A stretch of DNA of 64,000 nucleotides from Brachyhypopomus gauderio (taxonomy: Eukaryota; Chordata; Actinopteri; Gymnotiformes; Hypopomidae). The DNA lies in NCBI RefSeq assembly GCF_052324685.1, contig NC_135225.1, positions 8,542,915 through 8,606,914 on the forward strand, read 5' to 3'. A program made the position numbers and the translations under genes. Below, in pieces: positions 34,780 to 45,909 of the stretch. The first letter of the stretch is position 1. Each line of letters starts with the position of its first letter. The notes below the pieces were generated by a model. The model did no database searches. It was given only the letters and a program-made list of their open reading frames with translations, and had not been told where the DNA came from.

Positions 34780-35270
34780 TGCCCAAACCAACCAACCAGT
34801 GTGGCCAACTTAGCGACTTTAGCCGGGTTTCCATCCAAACCTTTCGAAAAAATAATGCGCAATTTCCAAGTTTCGGCAGAAAAAAATGCGAATTAAGCCT
34901 TGTTTCCATTCATTACAGTTATGCGAATAAACTTTAGATCACGTGAGAGGACGCCAAACAATAGTGGTTTTACGTCCATCTGGCAGTTACGCATTTTTGC
35001 ACGTTGAGGTTTTGAAACATTTTTTTCTTTTTCTTTTCTATACATGGAGAAGTTAAATTCAATTTTGCTCTCTCCAGAACTGTTTTTGTATGCATTTGCC
35101 ATCTTTACATCGCGATCATGTACAGAACCACATGACTTGAGGCATGATACGTCATCGTTTATGCGAAAAACCCTTTTCCATCCAGTTTTTCCGAATTTTG
35201 GCGATGCGATAGTCTAATAGGCTATATTTAGCGACTTTTCAGACCCCCGAGCCACTTAAAAAAAGAAACT
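34780..35270. mobile_element. nested non-autonomous DNA elements in IRG gene 1 5' intron
   Basis: An inner element begins GGGTTTCCATCCAAA (34828) and ends near TTTTCCATCCAG...GGCGATGCGATAG (about 35215), with recurring ATGCGAA motifs. It sits inside sequence whose two halves read AGTGTGGCCAACTTAGCGACTTT and TTTAGCGACTTTTCAGACCCC, the signature of another fish hAT-like repeat. Exact ends are not resolved. Confidence 0.5.
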
Positions 35271-35757
35271 AGTGACTTTTTGTGTTACTGGAGACTTTTC
35301 GAGATTGAGATGGACAGCCTGTCACTCACCTCGTCCACAGCGTGTGCCTCAAACATCAATGCCGGATAAAGCAGGAGGGCTGAACGTAGAATAGCAGTTC
35401 CTGCTAATTGCTAATCTAACATTTAACAACACGGCAAAAAATCTGATTCATGTAATTTACGTAAAATATTTTTATACAAAGCAATAAAGTCATGAAGTTA
35501 TTTTGAGAAGTGACAGGCTATTTAAAAGGCAACAGAAGTTGAGAGAATACCTTTTATGGCCATTGTCTGTATTTTTTTTTATTACATTAATTTAATGACA
35601 TGAATCACTATTTAATTACATCATATGTTCCTATATATTACACAAACATGTCTGTTATTAAACTTATGTGTACATATTAACTTAAAAAATCTTCCCATTA
35701 TTCTGTGAACAGTGAGACGTCTCTTTTTGAATTGTTCTGGGCTCTAGTAATTGCACT

Positions 35758-36735
35758 ATGGCAACCCAGTTTACAATAAGTGAAGCAGAGATCCTTGAGA
35801 TGAGCAGTGTGCTGCAGTCCCATCGGGTCACTGACACTGTGGCTCAGGTGGAAGGCATGCTTCAGCAGATGACTGATGTGACACTGAACATCGCTGTGAC
35901 CGGAGAGTCAGGCGCAGGCAAATCTTCGTTCGTTAATGCCTTCCGTGGAGTTGTTGATGATGCACCCGAAGCAGCGGTGACAGGTGTGACAGAAACCACC
36001 CGGGAGGCCACGGCATACTCCCATCCCAGTGCTCGGAATGTCATTCTGTGGGATCTGCCAGGGATTGGGACTCCCTCTTTCCAGTCAAGCACCTACCTGG
36101 AAGATGTTGGCCTTCTGAAATATGACTTATTCATTATTGTCACATCTGGCCGTTTTCAAGACTACCATTCTGCACTGGCCAAAAGTATAATGCAAGCTGA
36201 AAAGAAGTTCTACTTCGTCAGGAACAAAGTGGACCAAGATTTGGAAGCAAGTGCCAAGCGCAGAATCAAACAGGCTTTAGCGGACGAGGACGTCTTGAAC
36301 TCACTCCGTACGGACTGTGAAAAGAACTTGAGAAAGGGACAAGCGGAAAAGTCACAGGTTTTCCTGATCTCCTGCTTCTATCCACAACGCTATGACTTTG
36401 CTGCCCTCCAGATGACCTTGCTGGAGGAGATGGAGGGCCACAAGAGACACGCCCTGCTTCTGTCGCTACCCAACCTCAGCACAGCAGTAATACAGAGCAA
36501 GAAGGAGGCACTAGCCAGCGGCCTGTGGAAGAGGGCCATGGCGGCGTCCTTGAGCAGTGTCACTGGGGCCCACACGAGGACCCACTCCATTATTCCAAAT
36601 GTGATGAACACACTGAAGTCCTATCAGCAAACATTCTGTCTGGATGTTGACTCTCTGCAACGATTAGCCAGCTTTACGGACATATCATTGGAGGTACAGT
36701 GTTTGGGATTATATGTATCATGTGCATTGTGTTGT

Positions 36736-36772
<37 letters not shown>

Positions 36773-38151
36773 GTATTATATATTTAATATATACACTAAC
36801 AAAGTTAGGGATATTTGGCTTTTGTGTTAAATTTAGGGAAAATGTAAAAGGTTCTTATTACAATGATGCATACTTGAAAATATGGCATTTAAATAGAAGC
36901 ATGTAGTGGTGATTTCCTCATCTCAAACAATATATTGAACAAATGCCAACAAGTGGTGGAGACCAGTCTAATGTAAATAGTTCTGAATGGTCTGACATGA
37001 CACGGGTGCTTCTCATCTAAATTTAATGTGCCTGGAGTTGTGTGGCTTTCATCATCTGGTTCCACAGGCCACTGTTCACGGTGAAGCAGGCACACACACC
37101 GGCGAGAAGCGGCAGCCAATTGCGCACAGCGTACTCTCTACCGGAAGCCACAGCCCCCTGGGGGACTGAATGGGGTGCAGGAAGGGGAGAGAGGACAGAC
37201 CCTAGTGGCAGAGCACCATCCACCACTGGGCATACAAGCACACACACTCAGACAACAACTTGTTTTTTATTGAACAGAGAGAGACACAGACACACAGACA
37301 GGGAGAATTTGTCAGGGAATGCCAATTTACCTAACCTCCATGTTTTTGGACTGTGGGAGGAAACCGGAGACAACCCACACAAACACAGGGAGAACATGGA
37401 AACTCCACTCAGATAGGGACTTGAACCCAAGACCCCAGTGCTGAGAGGCAAACGTGCTAACCACCAACCCACCGTGTTGCCTCAAACACCTGATCAAACA
37501 CCTATTGTGAATTTTGCTCTTAAGTTCCTTGTTAGAGAACATCAATTTGTGCAAAAAATTGAGAGAAACTCACATTAAAGGTTAGAGTGCATTTAGGTTG
37601 ATCCTGAAATTTCACTTGAAAGCCAAATATCCCTAACCTTTTGTGAGTAATGTATATAATATATATTTAGGCCATCAGACTACATAAGTGAGAATTTTTC
37701 CAAAATATCATATGTGGCTGGCTCATGAATGAATATGTGTATGTCCTGCTTTAATAAGTTTAAGTTTATTGTATTTAATAAGTTCACACTGGTTCTATGA
37801 CGTAGCCTTAAAATGAATATGCATTAACATGAGTCAAGTTATATGTTATAAATGGAATGTTGTGAATTGTTTCCACAACAGGAACTTCAGAAGGAGGTGA
37901 CATCCACCTTTGGCAAAGAACTGTCAGCACATACAGTGGAAGGTTTGCTGTCTCAGGCAGCCTCAGTACAGCCAATGTTGGCTAATCAGTTGGAGAAAAT
38001 GGTACCAATTCTGGGCACTATTGTTTCAGGTGGGCTTTCCTTTGTGGGTTCCTACTTCCTGTTTAATTCCGCCCTAAAGGACCTAAGTCAAGATGGAGAA
38101 AGAGTGATGCAGAAAGTCTTTCTTGGCTCTCTTTCCAAACACACGGATTAA
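35758..38151 (+). CDS. immunity-related GTPase (IRG, GKS type), gene 1
   Basis: IRG (p47) GTPases are interferon-inducible dynamin-like GTPases that act on pathogen-containing vacuoles and membranes. Coding exons are 35758-36693 and 37882-38151, joined in phase 0 (donor TTGGAG then GTACAG; acceptor CCACAACAG), giving 401 residues, a usual IRG length. The G domain shows G1 GESGAGKS (residues 49-56), a switch I region TGVTETT (75-81), G3 WDLPGIGTP (98-106) and G4 NKVD (156-159). The second exon gives the C-terminal helical region, with a hydrophobic stretch near GGLSFVGSYFLF. There is no N-terminal myristoylation signal. The open frame continues to 36906, but that is intron read-through. The intron holds a CA array and a fish repeat. 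Two AATAAA signals follow (38209, 38311). It differs clearly from genes 2 and 3, so this is an older paralogue. Confidence 0.9.
36740..36770. repeat. (AC)n microsatellite in IRG gene 1 intron
   Basis: About 31 bp of CA repeat, 47 bp after the exon 1 donor. Confidence 0.95.
37255..37490 (-). repeat. common fish interspersed repeat in IRG intron
   Basis: Contains CCAATTTACCTAACCTCCATG, TTTTTGGACTGTGGGAGGAA, GGGAGAACATGGAAACTCCA and CTAACCACCAACCCACCG, a very widespread actinopterygian repeat consensus that I recognise from many genomes. The class is uncertain. Confidence 0.65.
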
Positions 38152-38208
38152 CCTGACAACATGAATGATTGTGACTAATGAAGATCACTTCTCTTTTTTC
38201 TAAAGCCC

Positions 38209-38316
38209 AATAAATAGATATTTTGTCAGGTTACTTTCATCTTCTTCTAGGTTTTATCTTTTATTTTATCTTTTATTTTCCTTTCTTTTTACATGTGTCA
38301 TATTTGAGGCAATAAA
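38209..38316 (+). terminator. two polyadenylation signals of IRG gene 1
   Basis: AATAAA occurs at 38209-38214 and 38311-38316, 58 and 160 nt after the stop codon. Confidence 0.6.
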
Positions 38317-38319
38317 GAT

Positions 38320-39480
38320 CTTTCTGAACAAACTAAAACTCATAAAACAGTGTCTAATATAAATAAGAGCCTGTGTGTCTGTTTACCTGTGTGATGACTG
38401 TTATGCAACAAATGTCAGGAGAAAAGGTAGGAAGGCCGATGTAAGTCACAACAGAAAAATCACAGGCCAGCTGTATGGCAGAGTTTTGCATGAACAGCAT
38501 ATCGACATTGTGTAGACATTGCATAGACAATGACCAACAAAGGAAGCAGTAAAAGGGCTTAAATATAAACACTCATAAGAAACTTAAACAAAGACAGGAG
38601 AAGCATATATTGATCTAATAAGGATAACTGTGGCTATAAATGAGGGCAACGTCAGAAACAATAAGTGCATGTGGTGGGTCTGTCCCACATGGATTAGAGC
38701 TGCGTGGGGCATGCCGTGACCTCAGGTTCCCAGGATATGGCAGAACCATAGGGCATGTTGGCAGGATAGGGAAGGTAGAACCTTGTTCTCTTACCTAGAA
38801 TCAACATTGCAGCATCCTTGGCTCAGGGCTGAGGGGCCTGACTGGGATGGGCATCTTCTTCCATTGTGGGACAGAGAAGAACATGGACCTGAAACTGGAC
38901 AGGGTTCTGCACAAGAGGCAGAACCACAAGGACAAGAATCGTGACAGTCACAAACACAGGGAGAAGCAGAGACACAAAGGGAAAGATAGGAACATTAAGG
39001 GTGAAGGTGACAAGGACAATAATACACTGGGAGCAGGGTGGAAGACCAAGCAAGCAGCCAGGATGGGGAAAACGCACTGTCCTGTGACAGACTGGGGAGG
39101 ACTGAGCCAGTGGGCACAGTGGAGTCCTGGAAGCCAGGCATGGGTGAGTCTCAGGAACAGTGGTTGCAAATTGCTGCTGCGGACCTGGGGTGTGGACCTG
39201 TGGTGTGGCTGCAGCAGGTCCAGATGTGCCAGGGCGATGGGACATATCAGGCATGGGCCAGAACAAAAGCAAACATTTCTCACCAAACAAATCAGCCCTA
39301 GGAGGCCTCTGTCAAACTCTTTGGAGCACAAAGTGCATTGGATGGAATACTTTTGTGAGGGGCAGGTATGCACACATGTACAGCAGTAGGTGCTGCTCTG
39401 TCAGTCCTGAACTACCAGCTTTTCCACCAGAATGGCATTCTGAAGCCTGAACAATGACAAAAAGCTATGAACTTTTACTG
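38320..39480. other. spacer between IRG genes 1 and 2
   Basis: Overlapping frames on both strands at 38820-39450 share no recognisable family. The repeated GGACAAGAA/CACAAACACAGGGA motifs look like low-complexity or decayed repeat sequence. I see no supportable gene. Confidence 0.5.
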
Positions 39481-39484
39481 TTTT

Positions 39485-39497
39485 GGTTTCACTTTTG
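39485..39497 (+). promoter_or_regulatory. imperfect ISRE upstream of IRG gene 2
   Basis: GGTTTCACTTTTG reads as an inverted ISRE (TTTCNNTTTC) with one mismatch. It lies about 80 bp before the block shared with IRG gene 3. Confidence 0.35.
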
Positions 39498-39575
39498 CCT
39501 TTTTGAGTTCACTCAACATTCTGCTTGCTTGAATGGAGAACAAAGAGTCTCTTCAACACCCCATCGAATTCCCAG

Positions 39576-39958
39576 CAACAACTCACTCATTCCTCCTCCC
39601 CTCATTATTAACTCACACCTGTTGCACAACATATATCCAGTATTTAACTTTCCCTTTCCTCCCTGCGAAGTGTTGGCTACCGTTTCTGGACAGCATACTG
39701 AGCATTATATTCATATTGCCTCCCCTTCATGGTTCGCCATTGTTAGTACTCCTCTTATCTCATTTGGATCTGCCCCATTGTACCTTTGCCTAGCTTCTGT
39801 AATTTCTGGATACACCTGACCTGGAGCATTGTTGACGGTGAGATTGGCTTGCGAATTTCTCCATTCTCTCTGCTTTTTCTCCTGGCGCTATTGTTCAATA
39901 AACCCTATGGGTTTAATGTCTGTGTTCGTTTGTGTGATATTATGTACACGTCATTACA
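39576..39958 (+). mobile_element. LTR-like sequence forming the 5' region of IRG gene 2
   Basis: The body resembles the solo LTRs elsewhere in the window: CACCTGTTGCAC, a TATTTAA box, a T/C-rich leader, AATAAA near 39896-39901 and an end CGTCATTACA. A TG start is not evident, so the 5' end is missing. It contains a splice donor, TTGACG then GTGAGA (39839), usable for the non-coding first exon of IRG gene 2. Nearly identical to 48365-48748. Confidence 0.55.
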
Positions 39959-40397
39959 CCTACTAGTTTTAGTGAAAACCAGTTGGAGTCAGATCTGCTC
40001 ACAAAAGTATATTCGTTTCAGAGGGATACTTACTTAGCTGTGTGACGGTATGATTAAACTGCTTTTTCATTGTACTGACTGATATAATTCTAAAGGAGAT
40101 AAAATTTAGTTAATTCAGGTGAGAATCAGAATGAAATGTGAATCAATGTTACAGTAAGTATGGAAAAAAGGTACTAGAAATGTCATGGTTGAATTATCGA
40201 AACACATATTAACTTCAAGTTGTATTTGAATGCTGTTTAAGTCTTATCCACAGTGCTGAAATCAAAGAATGGTTTCTGGTTTATATGCTAGGTATTCTGT
40301 TACTTTCCACTTTCATGTATATGAACTCATATATTTAGTAAGATACATGCATGAATTCTACTGTTACATATGGCAGATAACACACTTTATTTTACAG

Positions 40398-41710
40398 ATG
40401 GAAGACCTGGAACTCATCGGTGTTGAAGAAATTAAAGTGTCACTGGGCTTTGAAGACCTGCCATCAGCTGTTGATAGAATCAAGCATTATTTTGAACAGC
40501 AAAACTGTGTGGAGCTGAATATTGGTGTGATAGGAGAATCCGGTTCTGGAAAATCCACGTTCATTAATGTCTTCAGGGGTTTGGGGGATGAGGAGGAGGG
40601 CAGTGCAGAAACTGGTGTGGTAGAGACCACTAAGGTCCTTCTATGTTACTCTTACCCTAAATACCCAAATGTGAAGTTGTGGGATCTTCCTGGTATTGGG
40701 ACCCCCAACTTCAAAGCTGATGAATATCTTAAAGATGTTGAGTTTGAACGCTATGATTTTTTCATCATCATTGCTTCAGATCGATTCAGAGAGTACCATG
40801 CCAATTTGGCATCAGAGGTAGTTAAACAGAATAAGAAGTTCTACTTTGTTCGCTCAAAGATTGATGCCAACATTGCTGCAGAACAAAGAAGAAAAACATT
40901 CAACAAAGAAAAGACACTGGATAAAATCCGAAAAGACTGCATTGCAGGTTTAGTTATCAATTTATTACCCTTAGGAAGCTAAAGTGGAAAAACCATAATT
41001 GATTATTTAGTATTAGTAATTAAAGTAATATAAATGTTATGTTCTGAGTATTTCTATTTTTAATCCTAGGCCTGGAAAATGTTGGTGTCAACTCTCCTCG
41101 TGTCTTCCTGATCTCTTCCTTTGATCTTAGTCTCTATGATTTCAATGGCCTTGAGGAGACCATGGAGATGGAGCTGCCCCAGCAGAAGAGACATATGCTG
41201 ATGCTGGCACTTCCAAACATCACTCTAGAGATCAATGAGAGAAAGAAGAAGGAACTGCAGAAAAACATATGGAGACTGGCTCTGCTCTCTGTTGGTGCTG
41301 CAGTCATACCAATCCCTTTGCTGAATGCTTCCATATCAATCAGTGCAAATGTTGGCATTTTGGTGTATGAGCTTAAGAAATATTACAATGCTTTTGGTCT
41401 TGACCCTGATTCCTTGCAGAACCTCTCTGACAGATCAGGGAAGCCAGTAGATGAGCTGAAAGCTGTGTTAAAGTCTCCTCTACATAAAGAAATTAGCAAA
41501 GATGTGGTCATTAAACTGCTGTCAGGTAGCAGTTTTTTTGCTGTAGAAGCAGCAGCAGAAACCTGGTTGGGTCTGATCCCGGGTCTGGGGTCTCTAGCAG
41601 CTGGTTCACTGTCCTTCGCCACTGTGTACTACGTATTAAATAAATGTCTCAATGAGCTGGCTCAAGATGTCCACAATGTACTCATAGCTGCACTGCAGAC
41701 AGAGGTGTAA
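40398..41710 (+). CDS. immunity-related GTPase (IRG, GKS type), gene 2
   Basis: Two coding exons, 40398-40947 and 41070-41710, join within a Gly codon (donor GCAG then GTTTAG; acceptor TAATCCTAG) to give 396 residues. The ATG follows directly on an acceptor TTTTACAG (40397), so a non-coding exon must lie upstream; the in-frame ATG at 40269 is in that intron. Motifs: G1 GESGSGKS (46-53), ETGVVETTK around switch I (71-79), G3 WDLPGIGTP (95-103), G4 SKID (153-156), and LISS as the probable G5 position. The C-terminal helical half ends ETWLGLIPGLGSL followed by a hydrophobic helix. A Val-to-Ile and Ala-to-Val change around the P-loop (I45, I56, V58) and LLC at 81-83 differ from gene 3. AATAAA at 42112 may end the transcript. 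Confidence 0.92.
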
Positions 41711-42111
41711 AAATTAATCAGGCATACCAGGGTACTAAAGAAAACATACATTAAATTGCATTTTCTGTTTATCAGCAGTATTTTTTTATTTCACATTTGA
41801 ACAGATTTTTTTCAAACTGGGTTTAACATTCTGCAGAAGGGTTAGGTTTATGCATTTATGAATTTGTCCATATGCAAATTCATTGTGCAAGTTGGAAGAA
41901 CACATTTTTGGCATTTACATTTTGAAATGAATTACTTTTGTATCACACTACAAAGCAATGTGTAAGCAAAATTTTGTATTCTAGTTCATGTTGGACATGT
42001 ACATTTAGAGAGTTAATCAGTAATTATATGGAAATGGGAATTGTACATCCTACACATGTTTTTGTATATGTTTTAAATTCTACAATGTGTGATAGTGTGA
42101 GAGTAAGTTCA

Positions 42112-42117
42112 AATAAA
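42112..42117 (+). terminator. candidate polyadenylation signal of IRG gene 2
   Basis: AATAAA about 400 nt after the stop codon. Confidence 0.4.
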
Positions 42118-42284
42118 TGGTAGCAGTGTAGGTAGTTGTGTGTTTGGTTAGTTAAGTGTTGATGTCTGATGATCTGAGTAGCTAGCTCTCGAAAGTGTCA
42201 ACCAAATATGTTAATCTTGTTTTTTTTTTTCATTTTGTTGTTGTATTATGTCGTATAGTACAGTATACCATATAGCAAGATGCT

Positions 42285-42953
42285 AGCCATAGCCATAACC
42301 ATATGGCAAAAAGTCTTCAATCTCCCCAAGTTCTCACATGTGACACCTCTGCTACGCTCTCTTCACTGGCTTCCAGTAGCAGCACGCATCAGATATAAAA
42401 CCTTGATGCTTGCTTACAAAGCCAAAAATGGACTGGCCCCTCCCTACATGATGCCCATGGTCAAAAGCCGATCCGTACAGCAAACACTCAGAACCTCAAG
42501 CTTGGCTTGACTCGAAACTCCATGCTTAAAGTCTCATGGAAGACAAAGCGCCAGACTATTCTCCGTCCTGGCGCCAAGATGGTGGAACAATCTTCCATTA
42601 GCTGCTAGGACTGCAGAGTCTATTGCTATCTTCAAGCCTAGACTGAAGACCCACCTGTTTGTTGAGTTCTTACCAGAGCACTAACTCAGCTGATACCACT
42701 TGCCGTTGTTCTTTAAATTGTATGTCTGTCTATGGTTATTTGTGCTTCTTGGCAAATGTCTTACTTGCAAAACTCTAGGTAATGACATTGACTCCTGTAG
42801 TTTAGTAGTAGTCTGACTCAATGGTATCTTGAATTCTGGCCTATCTGTACTATTTCCTAGGATGAATTCTGTGATTGGATGCAAAGCACCAATGCTATCG
42901 CTCTGGATAAGAGCGTCTGCTAAATGCCGTAAATGTAAAATGTAAATGTAAGT
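42285..42953 (+). mobile_element. 5'-truncated L2-like LINE
   Basis: The frame LPKFSHVTPLLRSLHWLPVA and AYKAKNGLAPPYM is the C-terminal end of fish L2-type reverse transcriptases. The next part is frame-shifted (RPGAKMVEQS for the usual WN.LP region). It ends in the typical 3' tail GGATAAGAGCGTCTGCTAAA followed by (AAATGT)n. It is a dead copy inserted between IRG gene 2 and an IRG remnant. Confidence 0.8.
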
Positions 42954-43199
42954 ATCACTAGAACGGGCTAGAAGTGCCAAGGGACTGATCTAATAATAAT
43001 AATATTTTCACCCATACATGTTTATATGTATAAAATTAAATAACAATAAAAAATAAATTAAGTCGCAAATATAAATGAACAATTAAAACAATAAAAACAG
43101 ATGAAAACAACCATAATACTGTAGGAAAATATAAGATGTCATGGGACTTCCAGATACAGACAATTTTTTTTTAATAAAGCACATATTGGATTGTCAGAC

Positions 43200-43680
43200 T
43201 TGCGAGAAACATGTTCTGATGAAACCAAGACTGAACTTTTTGGCTGCATTTTAGTGAAGAATCATATCTGCAGGAAACAAGGCACTCTGATCACCTGCCC
43301 AATACCACCCCTCCAGTCAAGCACGGTCGTGGCAGCATCATGATAAGAGCGTGCTTCACCACCAGCAGCACTGCTCCATTCAGCTTTCCCTCAACCCTGA
43401 CCAAAGTCCAGAGATATTCTTAATGGAAACCTTATCTAGAGCACTCGGGAACTCAGGCTGGGCCAAAGTTTCCTCTATCCACAAAACAATGATCGTAAGC
43501 AGACAGTCAAGACAACATAGAAGTGGCTTATAGACAACTCTGTGAATGTGCTTCAATGGCCCAGCTAGTTCTGACTTCAACCCCATCAAATAACTTTGAA
43601 AAGACCTGAAAATGTACACTAAATATCCACATCCATCCTGAAGCAGCTTGATAGAATTTTCCCTTTGCAATCAGTTTGCA
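43200..43680 (+). mobile_element. decayed Tc1/mariner-like transposase fragment
   Basis: GATGAAACCAAGACTGAACT, TTTTTGGCTGC, CAAGCACGGTCGTGGCAGCA and CCCTGACCAAAGTCCAGA are the nucleotide landmarks of the Tc1-like transposase C-terminal half. There are many stops and indels. Terminal repeats are not visible. Confidence 0.6.
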
Positions 43681-43819
43681 AACATTTCTAAATGTTTTCA
43701 CTTTATAATTGAATGCAGAATGATGGAGAGATTCACAAGTTATATTGAGTACTCTTAAGTTGTCACTTTACAGTTTACCCTTTATGAACAGTCTGTTTCT
43801 GATAGCAGGGTGTGTCTAC

Positions 43820-43972
43820 GTTCACACTGGTTCTATGACGTAGCCTTAAAAGCAGAGTACACAATAACATGTGTCAAGTGTGTTATAAATAGAACAGAAA
43901 TAGTTGTGAAATGTCTCCACCCCAGGGACTTCAGAGGAAGGTGACATCCACATTTGACAAAAAGCCCTAACA
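43820..43972 (+). pseudogene. IRG remnant 2: intron end and start of exon 2
   Basis: GTTCACACTGGTTCTATGAC, GTAGCCTTAAAA and ACTTCAGAGGAAGGTGACAT match 37790-37920 of IRG gene 1, covering the intron 3' end and the first codons of exon 2. The acceptor AACAG has become CCCAG, and the frame soon ends at TAA. It shows that a gene 1-type copy once lay between genes 2 and 3. Confidence 0.75.
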
Positions 43973-43999
43973 ATAAGTATATTTATCTGTGATTAACTG

Positions 44000-45640
44000 A
44001 AACAAAGTTTTTTTTTTGTCTCACAGCAAATCCAGTTTAAGATATATTTAGTCATTGTTGATCAGTAGTACCTCTGCCTGATCACCTGCCTGGTCTCTCC
44101 AGAATGACCACCACGCTCATGTTGACGCTCGTAGACGTTACACAGATTCTGGTATGACCAGCTGCCAAACATTCTCTCCATCTCTTGGATGATATATGCA
44201 ATGGAATAACACTCCAGAACTTCTTCTGTTTTGAATTCATGGCACGTTGTTCAATTGCATTAGCTCTTCTCTCTTTCAACACAGTACTGTAGATTTGTTG
44301 AATGGTAGGATCACCTCTTTGCCAATCCTCACTCTGTCTATACCCCCAAACTCACCTCTTAACTGAAGCTTTCACAGCAGCTTATATAGCTGACTTGTCT
44401 TTATTCCCCTCCACAAGTGGCCACAAGTATGCACACACCTCTTCTGTTTTCATAACTTTGAAATCTTGGTCTGCGTTCTTGCGACAGAATTGAACTTTGT
44501 GAATATCAGATCTCTAAACTTTTCTGTAAAAGCCCATTTAAGCACCAGTCACTCTAACTTGCATTCACTATAGTTCTTATTGTTCCTTTTCAGATCCTTA
44601 TAGACAGAACGGGTTCAGACTTTTCTGGGTCTCTGTTTGATATGGGGCCCTTCTACCTGATCTCTGTGACTTTTTTTGAACAGTTTGTTTTTTGATGTGC
44701 GCGCGACATCACTTTGTAGTTTCACTTTAGTTTCATTATGATACACTTGACATTAAGGGGAGATGGGGGGCCCTTCCTTAATTTCGCAGGGCCCTATGCA
44801 GCATGCTTAGTGAGTGTATAGGGTACACCAGCTCTGCATAGGCTATTACTCATTCAGATCACCACTGCCTTTGGCAGAGCATAGCTCCCAAACTATGGTT
44901 TATAGCAGACATCAAATTTGTACTCCCCCTCAATGTGTCATCCACCTCTTCTCAACAGCTCCCAGGTTGGCCATCCCAAGTACCGCACCGCTAATTGTGG
45001 TTAATGAGGACTGAACTTCATGAACATCAGATCTGTGAACTTTTCTATTAAAGCCAATTTAAGCACAAGCAAGTCTTACTTCTTCAAGTCTTACATCCTC
45101 AAAGGGACTCTGACACTCTTTACTCCAAGTGATTGGAGTTTTAGGGGCTCTACCTGTACAAAAGGCCCTACAGGAGCGTAACCATTTAACTGGCTGGACG
45201 TGACGTCATCACTCTGGCAGTTGACGAGTTCGTTTCAGTTGGTCTTTGTGGGGAGCCCGTTGTGCGATGTTCGTCGAGGGATTTTGATTGTATATAGTGC
45301 ATCGTTCGTGCGTACATGACTTAATGTAAGTTTATTGTTGTTCTGGATGGCGGAGGATGTAATGTAGTAGTAGTTGTAATGTAATATGATCACGTTTGCG
45401 TTCGTGTGATCACGGCGCTTTGAGTTCACCGCACGGGTTTAGCTAACTTGTTAGCGGTTAGCACGTGATTATTAAGTTAGTTCAGTTACGATGACTTGTT
45501 TCTTTACAGTGTGTGTTATGTCCGACCCTTACGTTTGTATATTTGTTACCTTATAACTATTTACATAGCATACTATTTCGCTGTTATGAGTAGTTACATA
45601 TTTCGTTGTACAGCGTTATTAAGTCATTAAGACAATTGCA
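44000..45640. other. spacer, no gene supported
   Basis: Mixed sequence with no recognisable exon. 45190-45900 looks LTR-like (AATAAA near 45837, GC-richer 5' part) but no paired ends or target duplication could be found. Confidence 0.4.
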
Positions 45641-45648
45641 TATATTCG

Positions 45649-45662
45649 CCACCAGAGGGTGC
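45649..45662 (+). promoter_or_regulatory. CTCF-like motif
   Basis: CCACCAGAGGGTGC has one mismatch to the CTCF core. Such motifs are frequent in fish repeats, so significance is uncertain. Confidence 0.25.
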
Positions 45663-45909
45663 AAAGGCACCAGTTGTACTGTTTATTCTATTTGTGCTTG
45701 TTATCTGTAAATGGAGATTATACATCTCATATCTGTATTTGTATTTTCAGAACCACACACACAACTACACATTTGCACTATACACAGCCATCCTGTAACA
45801 CACACCTCACATTCATATCCCTGCCTTGAACTGAAGAATAAAGAGTTGAATGCATTTTGGCCTCAAGTGGTGTTCTGGCCGACACACCGGGGTTGAATAT
45901 AGCAAAAGA

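Noticed and set aside
35701-35709. TTCTGTGAA as a STAT GAS element for IRG gene 1
   Set aside because: It fits TTCNNNGAA but lies in the intron just before the ATG and such a short motif is expected often by chance.
35758-36906. Single 382-residue ORF as the full IRG gene 1 protein
   Set aside because: After residue 312 the frame runs through a GTACAG donor and a CA array; the true C-terminal exon lies at 37882-38151.
38823-39450. Overlapping 87-180 residue ORFs on both strands
   Set aside because: No family resemblance, similar length on opposite strands, and low-complexity composition.
40269-40397. Upstream in-frame ATG giving IRG gene 2 a 43-residue N-terminal extension (likewise 49069 for gene 3)
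   Set aside because: The extension is AT-rich, has no IRG similarity and ends in a TTTTACAG acceptor directly before the conserved MEDLEL start.
45190-45900. Complete LTR retrotransposon copy
   Set aside because: AATAAA and an LTR-like composition are present, but no TG/CA ends with matching 5-bp duplication could be found.
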